Shown here piece by piece: positions 10,900 to 22,465 of a stretch of DNA of 64,000 nucleotides. Under the pieces are notes generated by a model. It did not search any database. It worked only from the letters and a program-made list of their open reading frames with translations, and was not told the DNA's origin. Origin of the DNA: Lepturacanthus savala (taxonomy: Eukaryota; Chordata; Actinopteri; Scombriformes; Trichiuridae). The stretch is from NCBI GenBank assembly GCA_030544235.1, contig CM060470.1, forward strand, positions 21,826,356 to 21,890,355, read 5' to 3'. The first letter of the stretch is position 1. Each line of letters opens with the position of its first letter. The translations under genes and the position numbers were made by a program.

Positions 10900-13800
10900 G
10901 AGCAACACATGGAAAATAGCCTTTTGCTAAAATTTTGTGTTTACATTCCTGCATGTACTGGAATGTTCAATAAAATGATCTGAAATAAACGTTTTTTTTA
11001 TATGATTGATGTTTTTAATATCATAAATATGCAGTGTTTTTGAATCTGTTAGAGCCCAAATCCATCTCCTTCTACCATCCCCCTTGGAAAATATATGTAC
11101 TACATAGAGACAAACGTGTAATTCATGACACAATTCAAAAGGGATCAAAACTCTGTTGTCTCACTGTTTACCACAGATTTCTTTTTAAATATAGAACAAT
11201 GTTTGTCTAGCAGAAGAGTCTGGACTGTGGCTCTATAGGTTAAATAAATGTGTCCGACTGGCTGTTCCCCTCCAAGCATATACATCATGTGAATTCTTGG
11301 CAGCTGCTCTACTTCGTCTGGTCTGCGCTGTAAGTAATGTCAGGGTGACAAGCTGTCATTTGTCATTTTCATTGGCTGCCAAGCTTCAAGAGGGCGGATC
11401 TTACATAATACGAGTCGGCCTAATGGCATATGCCAAGGAAGAGTGCTGGAGTGGAGATAAGGATGCATGAGAGGGGCGTGTACTGTGGATGAATGCAAAG
11501 TGCAAGTTCTTGTTGGGACCGTGATGAGGATGACCCCCAGCCTGTAATTTAGTTGCAGTTTCTGTTTGCATTTATCTTAATGAACTGTGTTGGTTGTTGA
11601 AATGGGAAGAGGCAGCCACAGGTTTTCAGTGAACGTTGTGGCTTTTAATTAAATCCTCTAAACATAATCTAAAACAAATGATTCCGCCAGTACTATCTGT
11701 GTTGTTACAGTAACCCTTCATTTATCAATCCAACGTAGAAACCAGAGCAGTGCAGAAATCAGCTTGTGAAAGGGTTTGTGTGTGATTCATTAAATATCTC
11801 ATCTTGCCAATTATAATGTCGGGATTATCAAGCATTTATAAATGTCATCATTTAAATATCACGTTCCTATATATTCTGGGTTTTAAAGGCCTCGCCCCCT
11901 GAGTTTACAAATAGGAGATAAGAAATGTGTCCATAAAGAGCAACTAACTAACCCTAACCCTAACCCTATTGTTTCAACAACTGTTTACTGTCCAAACATA
12001 ACAAATGAGTTACTAGTTAGTAATTTTGCAGCCTGAAAAGTGGCATTAAAGGAAAAATGCTTCAATTTACTGGTCTGATTTAAAAATATTTTCTTTGAGA
12101 ATGCAATTTTGTACCGATTAAAGATGATGGCAGAAAGTACAGTAAGTGCCTAACTTATGAACCAATAAATGATACAGCAGTTAGATAATTACATAGCATT
12201 GATAAGTGATTACAGAATAATTTGAGAGCTACAAAGATCCTAATGATAGACAGACAGATGTCTTTAACTCAACTAAATACTAATTTATAATTGAAAATAT
12301 TATTATCTATGTTCGATTGTATTCTTGCATTTTACAATTTTTGAAGATTCAGCTGGCTTTCTGTGCACCGACTTAATGTTAAACTTAAGGCTATACAACC
12401 ATTTATTCATTATTAATTTTCCTTACGAGTACCTAATTGCATAGTTCCTTCAAGGCACCTACATGTAAGAATCTAAAGTTACAAATTACTCTTATTCTAG
12501 GTAATTATTAGGAAATTATGGGTTCTATTACACAAAGTGTTCCCCAAGCTTGATGTGAATAGAAGAAATATGCAACACGCTTTTAATATGAATCAATGAG
12601 TAGATTTAGTCAGTAATGTGCTTATCTGGCTATCCAACACTCCTGTTGACTACCACCACATTCATGTGTACACCTGCTCCGCACAAAAGGTCCTCCCAAA
12701 TGGCCGCTCCTCTTATAAATCTTAACTCATTAATCATTTAGAGAAGCAATTTGTGGAGCACCTGTTCCAAGCAGAAGGCCATTAGGGGTTTCGATGGAAG
12801 GACCACTGAGGGTCTAATGGCTTTTCAGTAGAGCTTATTGGAGGACATATTGGATTCTGCGCTACACATAGCGACTAGCTTTAAGATAGTGGGCACTGAA
12901 GCAGAGCTTAGTTTAAAAATGCTAAATAAATACAAAGATTGGTCAGCAGATTTGCATAGACACCACAGATTCAGTCAGGTATTGAGAAATACATTTGAAT
13001 TTCATTTGATCTTACATCAAGTGTAAATGTCCATCCGTCTATTCATCAGTCTATTTATTCTCTATCCAGCAGCTTTAGATGATAATTGATGATCTTCCAA
13101 ACATAAAACCAAAGTTTACTCATATATAAATTTTAGTTAATAATTGTTAATATTATCTGTTGGTATTTCTTAGTGTAAACATGATCACTGTTTGTTAGCT
13201 GTGACAAATGCTCAGTTATTGCATTGAATAGAACCAGGCAGCTCATCACAGGCACAGGCTGTGTTCTCGAACCTCATCGGTCGAAGAGTATTTTGTCAAT
13301 AATTGAAAAAAATGTGCTTGCTCTTCATTGCTTTGAATACAATGGCCATAGACCCTGCTCTGATCTTCATTAGAAATTCTGTTCTTCTCCTCAGTGGATT
13401 ATCCACCTGCAGCAGTTGGCTGTCACTCTGACTGCACTGTGAAGTCAGTGGGAAGCTCTGGGGAATTCTACAGCCCGGCTTCTGTGTACACCGTACAGTA
13501 TCAGCTCCAGCAAGGACAAGATCCATCAATATTAGTCTGTCATCTTGTCTGATAGAGATGAGCTTGGTGCTGAATCACCAAGCTCAGAATGGGCTCCATG
13601 TTTTGTAATGCATTTCACTTCACTCTCATCCACTATGAATATGTATGATACTGACACTCACAAACTCCTCAAACTTTTCCTCTACTTTGCAGTATGTAAA
13701 AGTTATATTGCCTGATGCAAACAGAAGCACATAAACACCCTTTAATTTGGAAAAATACAGATTTAGAGCAGATTTAAGTAAAATCAAATAGCTGCCAAAT

Positions 13801-14088
13801 ATACCTTCCTATAATAGGCCGAGGTTGGTCACAGTACTGCGGTAATATTAAGGAGATATCTTCTTTCATAGCATTACACAGCATCAAATGACTACAGTTA
13901 TTGACTTTATTGTTGCTACACTGCTACCTACACCATGATATGATGTATTATTGAAGGTTTATTCCATGTAAAAGGGCTGGGAGATATAGGAAGATATAGG
14001 CTAACACAACATTTACCCTTGACCCTTATTTTATCTGTATGCATAGAAAGGAGAGGCATCATGAAAGTGCAGCTATTGGTCTTATGGG
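10900..14088. other. No gene seen
   Basis: About 3.2 kb of AT-rich sequence. The only recognisable element is the short telomere-like tract at 11948-11967. Segments such as 12600-12840, with TTAATCATTTAG-type homeobox-like sites, could be conserved regulatory DNA, but nothing in the sequence alone proves it. Confidence 0.5.
11948..11967. repeat. Short interstitial telomere-like repeat
   Basis: Three and a third units of CTAACC (complement TTAGGG family). It is too short to be a telomere. It may reflect telomerase-assisted break repair or chance. Confidence 0.6.
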
Positions 14089-14760
14089 TAGAGGTACCAA
14101 ATAAAAAAGTACAAATAGTTTGGTACCTTATTTAAATAGACATTTTTGGTATCTATACTTTACTATAGTAATTATTTTGATGTAATTTGATGACTTTCTC
14201 CTCCTTACATTCTAAAAACATCCTTGTTACTCCTCTTTCATTCCAGCTTGTTTTCATGGCAAAAGTGGAGCCAAAAAGTGATTTTCTGCCAGAAAGTGCA
14301 TTATTTGACCTGCTTCATGCTATAAATTATAACCAGTCCATCCCCTTTTCTGCCCTTTAAAATACATTTAAAATGAAATTATAACACACGAAACATATTT
14401 TCCTTTGCCAAAAAGTAATGATAGCTAATATATTGTGAGTTAAAGGTTGTTTTTTGCCTAAAAAACATTGTTCTCAATCTTGAGTGTTATATTTAATATA
14501 TATTAGCTCACCCAGTCATTATTACCTTTAAATGGAGAAAAAACACTTAAACATAACACTTAAAGTGCAAAATCTTAGCCAAAAACCGCCCATCAGAAAA
14601 AATATTTTGACTGACAGGAGACAGATTTTTTTTTTTCACTTTCATACTTAAACTAAGTAGTTTTGAAACAACTGATTTGACACTTTTACTTGAGTGAAAG
14701 CTTGACTTGATTTTTTGGCAGAAGTATTTTTAAACCCAAGTATATACTCCTCATGGAATA
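14089..14760. mobile_element. Probable hAT-type non-autonomous element, degraded
   Basis: The right part (14640-14760) contains ACTTTTACTTGAGTGAAAGC and TTTTTAAACCCAAGTATATA. The left part near 14090 contains AGGTACCAAATAAAAAAGTAC. These resemble the ACTTTTACTTGAGTA-rich ends of a hAT-like repeat family in fish. No target duplication could be identified, so the boundaries are approximate. Confidence 0.45.
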
Positions 14761-15515
14761 ATGGATGTAAAGACTTTTGACAAGTCTGCCTATTGGTAGG
14801 TAAAACACAGCTGGGAATCATGACACTATTTTCCTTCAGTAAGCTCCTGCCTTACTGTGATTAAAAGCTTTCTGTCCCCATCTTCGCAACCCCATTAAGT
14901 TATTGTGTTTGTCTGAGCAGAGCAATGAAAGAGTTGGTCTGAACTTTGTTAAACTCAGGTCTGTCACCGAGCTCCCTGTCATCCATCTTTTTTCTTGTTA
15001 GTGGCTATTAACTGTCCACACATGCACTGTACCATGGGGTGTTGTTTATTAATACAAATCCTATGCCCATTAGGTCCCATCAAGCATCTTTAGACAAATA
15101 GCTGCCCATTAGACAGCTCACTCTTCTAATGAGACCGTTGCATGTGTGTGTTGTTCCCATTCCAAATAACTCCAACACATACATTTCACCAACCCCAACT
15201 GCTAGTTACTCTGAAATCTGCATGAATATCTGCAATTTAAAACAGTGGTGGAGGTACAGTTAATGATGAATATTTAACTTCATATTCAGTTTCTTATACA
15301 CAACATGTAGCTCAAATGATTTATCATCAGAGGGTGACACAACATGAGCTGAAAGTAGTTTGTCTTTAAGGCATATTACCATTCTAAAATGTATAATCCA
15401 ATGTATCCTACTTTATACTGATACCAAATTCTATTGAAAAAATGCAGTCTGTACACCATATTATTCCTCTTACACAGTAGTTATCATCACATATTAGTAC
15501 TTTATACACACATAT
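14761..15515. other. No gene seen
   Basis: AT-rich sequence without recognisable coding, RNA or transposon motifs. Confidence 0.55.
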
Positions 15516-15781
15516 ATACAGGTACTGGTCATATAATAAGAATATCATGCCATAATGTGTATATTCATTTCACACATATTGACATATTTTAGTAAGTTAG
15601 AATATTGTGGAAAGATTCAATGTTGAAGATACCTGGTGCCATACTCTGAACATCTAATTAACTCAAAACAAATGCAAAGGCCTTTAAATGGTCTCTCAGT
15701 CTAGTTCTGTAGGCTACACAATCATGGGGAAGACTGCTGACCTGACAGTTGTCCAAAAGACGGCCACTGACACCTTGCCAC

Positions 15782-16430
15782 ATTATGTAGTTAATGTGTT
15801 CATATGCAGTTGATATATAGTTCATATGTTGTTCATATATTCATATGTATTTACAGCCGACCTGATCTGTAAAATAAAGCAATTCTCCTTCTACAGTTCA
15901 TATCGTGTTCATATGTATTTATAAGTGATCAGAGATGTACAATGAAGTGAGCCTAGTCCTACAGTGTAGGATAGTTCATATGTTAATACATATGTATTAA
16001 CATATAAACTAATCATCCTGCAACCAAGTCTTTCTTCAATTCTACATGTAATATTACAAAGGTTTTAATAAAAAAAACTGTTATGAACAGTAATAACCCA
16101 ATCATAACCCAATAGAAATAACATGTTTAAAGCTTCAAAAATCAATAAATACAAGATACTAAATGAAATAACTATTAAGAACAGCAGTTTGTTACAATAG
16201 AATAAATACAATACAATACAAAAAATAAACATAGTCACTTAATAGATTAGGAAGAGCAAATATTTACATAAAACACAATACATTTAAGTGTCATTTAAGA
16301 GTATTAATTTCAATATCAGTACATTTTCCAGGAGGAAAAACATTAGGATTGAGGTGAGGAAGAAAGTATAGCTGGTGCACTGGCCTTCATGGATAATCAT
16401 ATGAACTACATATGAACTACAAAGTAGTTA
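15782..16430. mobile_element. Insertion inside the Tc1 element, ATATGAACTA family
   Basis: The insert begins TGTAGTTAATGTGTTCATAT and ends with the near complement, CATATGAACTACATATGAAC plus TACA, giving imperfect TIRs of about 24 bp. ATATGAACTA-type units recur inside. A 28-bp perfect palindrome lies at 15978-16005. About 190 bp at the left matches 58432-58612. No coding capacity is visible. It behaves like a MITE, but I cannot assign a superfamily and the target duplication is unclear. Confidence 0.6.
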
Positions 16431-16639
16431 GAGATTCACAAAGAGTGGACTGCAGCTAGAGTCAGTGCTTAAAGAACCACGACACACAGGCGTATGTAAG
16501 ACATGGGTTTCAGCTGTCACATTCCTTGTGTCAAGCAACTCTTGAACAAGAGACAGTATCAAAAGCATCTCGCCTGGGCTAAAGACAAAAAGGACTGGAC
16601 TGCTGCTGAGAGATCCAAAGTTATGTTCTCTGATGAAAG

Positions 16640-16676
16640 CAAATTCAGTCATGTCCAAAGGACATGACTGAATTTG
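16640..16676. repeat. Perfect 17-bp hairpin in the Tc1 remnant
   Basis: CAAATTCAGTCATGTCC at 16640-16656 and its exact complement at 16660-16676 flank a 3-base loop. The second arm replaces sequence expected in a Tc1 transposase, so it looks like a template-switch mutation at a deletion edge. Confidence 0.85.
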
Positions 16677-17247
16677 TCTGTTGTTGGTCCTCTGTGTTTT
16701 CTTAAGTCCAAGGTCAACACTTCATGCTTCCTGCTGCTGACCAATTTTATGGAGATTTGCACCTACACACACTGCCAAAGCTACTCGTACTTGGTTTAAG
16801 GACCATGGCATCCCTGCTCTTAATTGGCCAGCAAACTAGCCTGACCTTAATGTGAAAATGAAGATGTGATACACCAGACACAACAGTGCAGAAGAGCTGA
16901 ATGCCACTATCAGAGCAACCTGGGCTCTCTAACACCTGAACAGTGCCAAAGACTGATCGAGACCATGCCACGCCACACTGCTGCAGTAATTCAGGCAAAA
17001 GGAGCCACAACTAAGTATTGAGTGCTGTACATGCTCATACTTTTCATGTTCATAATTTTCAGTTGGTCCACATTTCTAGAAACCTATTTTTTGGATCAGT
17101 CTTGAGTAATATAATTTATTTGGGATTTCTATTCATTGTCAGTTATAATAATCAAAATAAAAAAAAATAAATAAATAATGATTTGAAATATATCAGTCTG
17201 TGTCTAATTAATAAATATCACATACAAGTTTCACTTTTTGAATGGTA

Positions 17248-17639
17248 AAATGTTTTTTAAATTCCTGTATAACAACAAATCAAGGTCTTATATTGTCTGC
17301 TGAGCACTGAAATACACACCTCTTCAATCTTTATTTGATTTTAACGTAGCATGGTAAATTAATGTCACAGCAAAAAACAATTCAGTTATTAAAGGCAAGC
17401 AAATAAATGTTTTTTAATTAGTCATGAAACACTAATTGCACACATTAAAAAAGAAATGCATAACAATGCGTATTGTATTTCCATTTATGCCTTTGTTTTG
17501 TTTCCATTTGGCATTTCAATATTTTGTGCACAGTTATACTACAGTATCTAAGCCAAAGCAGTGGCATTTAAAAATACATTCCCTGGCACTCAGCTTTAGG
17601 TTCCAGTGAAATATAAGTAAAACATTTCTTTTGAGAACA
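17248..17639. other. No gene seen
   Basis: AT-rich sequence after the end of the Tc1 remnant. Nothing recognisable. Confidence 0.55.
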
Positions 17640-17850
17640 AAGACTGAGAAATAGAGAGAAAGAGCGTATTAGTTGAGTAAGTGCTCTCTGATGAGGTGGG
17701 TCTTCAAGCAATTTTTGAAGTCAGCAGGAGATTTTGCTGACCGAGTCAAGTCTGGTACCTCATTCTATCACTGAAGGAATAAGGGAATTCTGATATGCAG
17801 CATGTTAGTGGCCACTCTGCTGCATTTTAGACCATTTGCAGAGGTTTTAC
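17640..17850. repeat. Possible fish interspersed repeat
   Basis: The block around GTGCTCTCTGATGAGGTGGG and TCTTCAAGCAATTTTTGAAG resembles a widely dispersed, LINE-associated repeat in fish genomes. The match is from memory and diverged. Confidence 0.35.
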
Positions 17851-19559
17851 TGTGCATACACACCATGTTTTTTTTTCCCTGGAGGGAGGGTTGAGGTGCT
17901 GTGGTTGCCAACATTTTGATGAAACATTTTGAAAAACTATGCATTTTCACATCCCTCTACACTATTAACATTACAGTGTTCATATAAAAACTCACAGGTT
18001 GTAGTTGTAAACATTATACTAAGATATAAGCAAAAAAAAGTGAAAGGAAGCATGATGACCTGAACTAATCCTTCACTTCACATCTTTGTGAGTAATCGCA
18101 CTGTGTGTGGGAATTGACATTGTTTTTTCCAAACGTATCTTCATGGAAAGTAATTCCCGGCACTACAGGAGAGACAAAACATGTGGCACGCATGTTGCTT
18201 CTAATCTTATCTCCCTGTGTGCCATTAAAACTAATAATCACAAAATAACTTTTGTTAAACGAGGCTGATCGTGAAGGGATCTGAACTGTGATTTGCTCCT
18301 CCTGCTGTGGAGCCACTTACCAGCTGTGGAGATGAGTACCATTAGGATTATGTATTTATTTTTTCCATGGTTTTTGACTCAGTTCTTTATCAATACTTGT
18401 ATTATAATTAGATTATTTTAATAAGAATAATTTCAGATTAGAATTGATTCTAGCGTATTTTATTTTTCTACAGCAGAAACAGTCACTATATAAACTCTAT
18501 AATATCTCACTGGAAACAAATCTAAAATGTCAGTAAAAGAAATAATTTTCCTGACATCAAAATGCTGAGTGTGGATGCAGCCATCAGTGAGTATCAGTTC
18601 TTCCTCCTGTGCTGCAGGCACTGCTGGACAGCTTTCATTTTAGATTGGTCATAACGATTCGCTATTAGCTTAACAAGTGTGCTGGGAGAGTGCAGACGAA
18701 GCAGGTGGAAATAAAATAAAATAAAAAAAAAAAGTTTGATGAAGTGTCCTTTAACGAGTTGTCAACTTGAGTATATTGTAACCATCTCTTCACCTGGTTC
18801 ATGCATTTGACTTTGACTATATATATTTTTTTTCTTTTCATTTCAGTAAAGCATTGTGAAAAACACGTATAACATTTATTATAATGGCAGCGAAAACCTT
18901 ACAGCAGATCAAAGGCTATTCTTTCTCCTATTATTGCTGTCCATTACTGAGTCACTACAAATGACGTGGCCATTCCTTGAGTTTTGAATGCCTCCTTTAT
19001 CTCACTCAGGATACAGGTGCAAATTGTTATACTATTATAATATTTGAAATATTGCAATATCGCAAAACTGCCATAACAGAGCTTGCATTCGTTCTGTGGC
19101 CCAATGCAGCTACTTTTCTGTTTAACCTGATTGGATGAGTATCTATTCATTCTGCAAGGGAAAATAAATTGTAGTCTGTATTCCCAATGCATCTTTTGCT
19201 CTCATGAATAAAAAAGACATGTCAGGAAATATGTTAGAAGACAGATAAATGCCTGTTAACTTTTTGCATAAATATAACGGTTAATGCAGTTAATTAATAT
19301 TGTGAATGCCTTTAGAAAAATGTACTTTTGTTGAAGCATAAGAAAATTCTTCTACTTTATTCATTCTAGTTCATTACTTCAGTAATGTAACACTAACAGA
19401 CAGAATTCCACAATATTAGAATGGCCGTGAGCAGTCATTTTACTGCCAGATTTCAACCTCTAAATACCCAAATGAGAGATTAAAACATGTGTTGTGTGAG
19501 CAACAGTTTCCAGAATCACAATCGTTGTCAAGGTTCTAAAGCATCTCCGTCATTAGACA
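17851..19559. other. No gene seen
   Basis: AT-rich sequence. No coding, RNA or transposon signature could be supported. Confidence 0.55.
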
Positions 19560-19563
19560 TTAA

Positions 19564-20113
19564 CCCGTTAAACTCCAGGATCCCCCTGTGGGGCGACCCT
19601 AAGATTGCTCCACTAATCATGTACAAATATAGTCAAGCTATACATCAAATTAAACAGGAGAATCACGCCACTACAAGGAGATATAAGTCATATTTACACA
19701 CACCAAACACAACTTCAACACCAAGCAAATTAATTAACAAATATGAAAATCGGTATACGATCATAAAGCCAACCCACTCACCACATTTTGATGGCTAGCA
19801 CTCTGATACTTCATGTTACAGAAACAATTGACATGTCATATGAAAGCTGAGACTGTGACGAGTCCAACAGTACCATCAGCTTTACGACAAAAACTCAGTA
19901 AACTAGCAGCCAAAAAACACAAAAGTAAAAAGTCGCTTGTTTGAAGCGACTAACAAAAAATGTGTTTTTTTGTTGCTGTTTTGGGATGAAAAATTTTATT
20001 TGAGATCAATAAATGGTTGTTTTGTGTCGACAAACATCTCTGTGTTTTTTCCAGACATACCCTGCTTACTATGGGTATGTCCTAAAACTAAAAAAGGGCT
20101 GGAGTTCAAGGGG
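19564..20113. mobile_element. piggyBac-type MITE, complete
   Basis: TIRs CCCGTTAAACTCCAG (left) and CCCCTTGAACTCCAG (right, complement) differ at two of 15 positions. Each is directly flanked by TTAA (19560-19563 and 20114-20117), the target duplication of piggyBac elements. The 550-bp interior has no transposase. A 103-codon frame at 19487-19798 crosses the left end and so is not a gene of the element. Confidence 0.85.
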
Positions 20114-20117
20114 TTAA

Positions 20118-21106
20118 GACAATAAATTGTAATTACTGTATATATGTAAAGATAGTGTTTTGTATGATTATTGCTCTTTTGAAAATGTGCTTTTATGAAT
20201 CACAGTGGTGAAACAAAATGACCTTGAATTCTGAAATAATGATAGAAAACTTTATTTCCTCTTATTGCTCAAAAACAAAACACTCAGCATAAATTCTTGT
20301 GATGATCATGTTCTTATTCAACATGTTCAATAAACCAAAGAATGAAAACCCAGAAAGAGAATGATTAATACTCCAGATATGTCAGAAAAAAAATATTAAT
20401 GGTCTAAACAAATAGTTGATATTTGTTCAATTAATTGTATTGCCACAATTTTTTGTGATGGTTTAGGGACTCAGATTGACTGGTAATTACAGTAAAGAGA
20501 CCATTTACATTTATGTAGAGGACAAGTCAACACCACGTTTGATGATTCTAAATCAATGCTGGTACCAAGACTAATGGCAATTTAAGATGAAGACTAATCT
20601 CTATTCTAATCTATTCAAGCTAATGAATATAAAAACCTGTATTGACATTATAAAAATAATCATCTCATTTATTATGTTAAATAATATTAAATTGTGTTAA
20701 TTTTAGGTAAAATAAATAAATAAATGAAATAAAAAAATAAAAAATATATATATTTTTGATATTTCTGTCTAATCTACCTATAGGTTCATGCCGGAGGGTG
20801 ATCAGCAGGCTAAAACTCCTGATATTTTTATTTTATTGAAACCAAATATAATAGATTAAGGTATATTTTTTCACAGCAATCATGATGACATGAGGAATTG
20901 GGTAAAGTCAAGTGTTACTAATGATACTAATTAAGTTCTGTTCCATTTAGTGTAGCGGAACCTTAACAGTGAGCCAAAATGCACAATAAGCAGCAACCTG
21001 ACCTGAATTTAATTTGGAACATTGGAAACACCTGTTTATCTACTGTTTCATGCCAATATGGCTGCTGTTAAAAAGGTCTAGTGAGGAGGTAGATACCTGT
21101 GAAAAG
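20118..21106. other. No gene seen
   Basis: Very AT-rich. No recognisable element before the LINE that begins at 21107. Confidence 0.55.
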
Positions 21107-22395
21107 AAGGCAAGGCAAGTTTACTTGTAAAGCACATTTCAACAACAAGGTAATTTAAAGTGCTTTACAATAAAAACATTAAAAGTTTCAAGATATAATT
21201 TAAAAACAGTCGATTAAAATGGGGAACTTTTTAAAATAATTAAAATGAAATAAGATCAAAAATCAAGAAATTGAAATCAAAAATTAAAAACAAAAACATG
21301 GACAGTGAGAGGTGCAGCAGACCTGCAGGTCTCTAGGAGTTTGTTCCAGATCTGTGGGGCATAGAAACTGAACGCTCGTTCTCCATGTTTAGTTCTGACT
21401 CTGGAACAGAGAGCAGACCTGTCCCAGACCAACTAGGAGGTCTGGATGGTTCATAAGGGATCAGCAGATCGGAGATATACTTAGGCCCAAGACAATTCAG
21501 TGCTTCATAATTTTTTTTTTTAAGTTAATTCTTTTGCAGACAAGGAACCAGTGCAAGGACCTCAAAACTGGAGTGATATGATCTACTGTTTTAATCTAAG
21601 TGTGTTGACTCTTTGCAGTAGTACTTTGAATTAGCTGCAACTGTCTGATTGAATTTTAGAGGCCTGTAAAGACCCTGTTACAGTAGTCAAGTCTACTGAA
21701 AATAAAAGTATTGACAGGTTTTTCCAAGTCATGCAGAAACATAAGGGCCTAATCCTCCTCAGGTGGTAGTATGCTGACTTTGTGACGGTTTTAATGTGCC
21801 TGTTGAAATTCAAGTCTGAGTCCATAACTACACCCAAATTTCTAGCTTGGGTTGTCGGCTTTAACATAACTGATTGAAGCTGAGCGCTCACTTTTATTTT
21901 TGTTTTTATTTTTGAATAAATTTTTGAATTTGACTTTTGTTCAATTAGAGGAAATCCAATCAACTCCAATTGATTTGTGTAAAGTAGTATTTTTTTGTTT
22001 GTTTTCTTCCATCATCTTGGCTAATGGGAGCTTGTAAATGTTGAATAATAGAGGATCCAGAATTGAACCTTGGGGGACTCTACAGGTTATGCCTTTATGT
22101 TCAGACATGTAGTTACCTATGGACACAAAAGTAGTCTCTGCCCTTTAAGTAGGATTCAAACCACTTTAGTGCTGTGCCAGTTCTCCAGTCAGTCTAATAA
22201 TATATCATGGTCAACTGTGTCAAATGCATCACTGAGATCCAGTAATACAAGGACTGAAATTTTGCCACGTTCTATGTTTAGATGGATGTCCTTAGAGACC
22301 TTAACAAGAGCCGTCTCAGTGCTGTGATGTGGTCAGAATCCTGACTGGAAGGCGTCAAAACAGTTGTTCAGTTCCATAAAAATAATCAGCTTGCT
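21107..22395 (-). pseudogene. L2-like (Maui/Rex-type) LINE, reverse transcriptase remnant
   Basis: On the minus strand the order is that of the 3' half of an L2/CR1-clade LINE: FQSGF (about 22350), VLVLLDLSDAFDTVDHDILL (22200-22260, motif A with its catalytic Asp), VPQGSILDPLLFNIY (22035-22079), then ARNLGVVMDSDLNFNRHIKT (about 21790-21850), and the C-terminal GPKYISDLLIPYEPSRP (about 21430-21485). The 3' tail (GTAAAGCACTTTAAATTACC, 21150-21170) ends near 21107. The YxDD block that should lie between the LPL motif and ARNLGVV is absent, so the polymerase site is destroyed. Frameshifts and stops are frequent. The 5' part of the element is missing, as usual for truncated LINE insertions. Confidence 0.85.
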
Positions 22396-22402
22396 TGAAA
22401 AC

Positions 22403-22465
22403 TAGATCATTTGATCTCAAGCAGCATGCCTGGTTAAATAAAGGTGAAATTAAAAAAAAAGAAAA
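22403..22465 (+). mobile_element. 3' end of a second LINE
   Basis: CTGGTTAAATAAAGGTGAAA followed by an A-rich tail is typical of the 3' end of a fish LINE. Only the last few dozen bases are present, in the orientation opposite to the LINE next to it. Confidence 0.45.

Larger units (their letters stand above)
15724..17020 (+). pseudogene. Tc1-like transposase, decayed and interrupted
   Basis: The start reads MGKTADLTVVQKT at 15724, and the reading frame ends with the family's usual stop near 17020 (AAVIQAKGATTKY). Middle blocks include VDCS*SQCLKNHDTQ-type sequence after 16440 and SKVMFSDESKF (about 16607-16645), which holds the first catalytic Asp of the DDE triad. The block with the second Asp is deleted before LHLHTLPKL-like sequence at 16757. 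The PIENLW block with the catalytic Glu is deleted between PDLN and KMKM at about 16850. The insert at 15782 removes much of the DNA-binding region. The protein cannot be made or active. Confidence 0.8.
15516..17247 (+). mobile_element. Tc1-like transposon, internally deleted and split
   Basis: The left end CAGGTACTGGTCATATAATA lies near 15519-15538, followed by the 5' untranslated part of a Tc1 family frequent in fish. The right part resumes at about 16431 and runs past the transposase stop to ATATCAGTCTGTGTCTAATT and GTTTCACTTTTTGAATGG near 17247, where the right TIR is lost. A 0.65-kb foreign insert occupies 15782-16430, and about 200 bp of transposase sequence is missing at that point. 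Confidence 0.85.

Noticed and set aside
11948..11967. Telomere or fusion point
   Set aside because: Only about three units of the telomere repeat are present, far too short for a former telomere.
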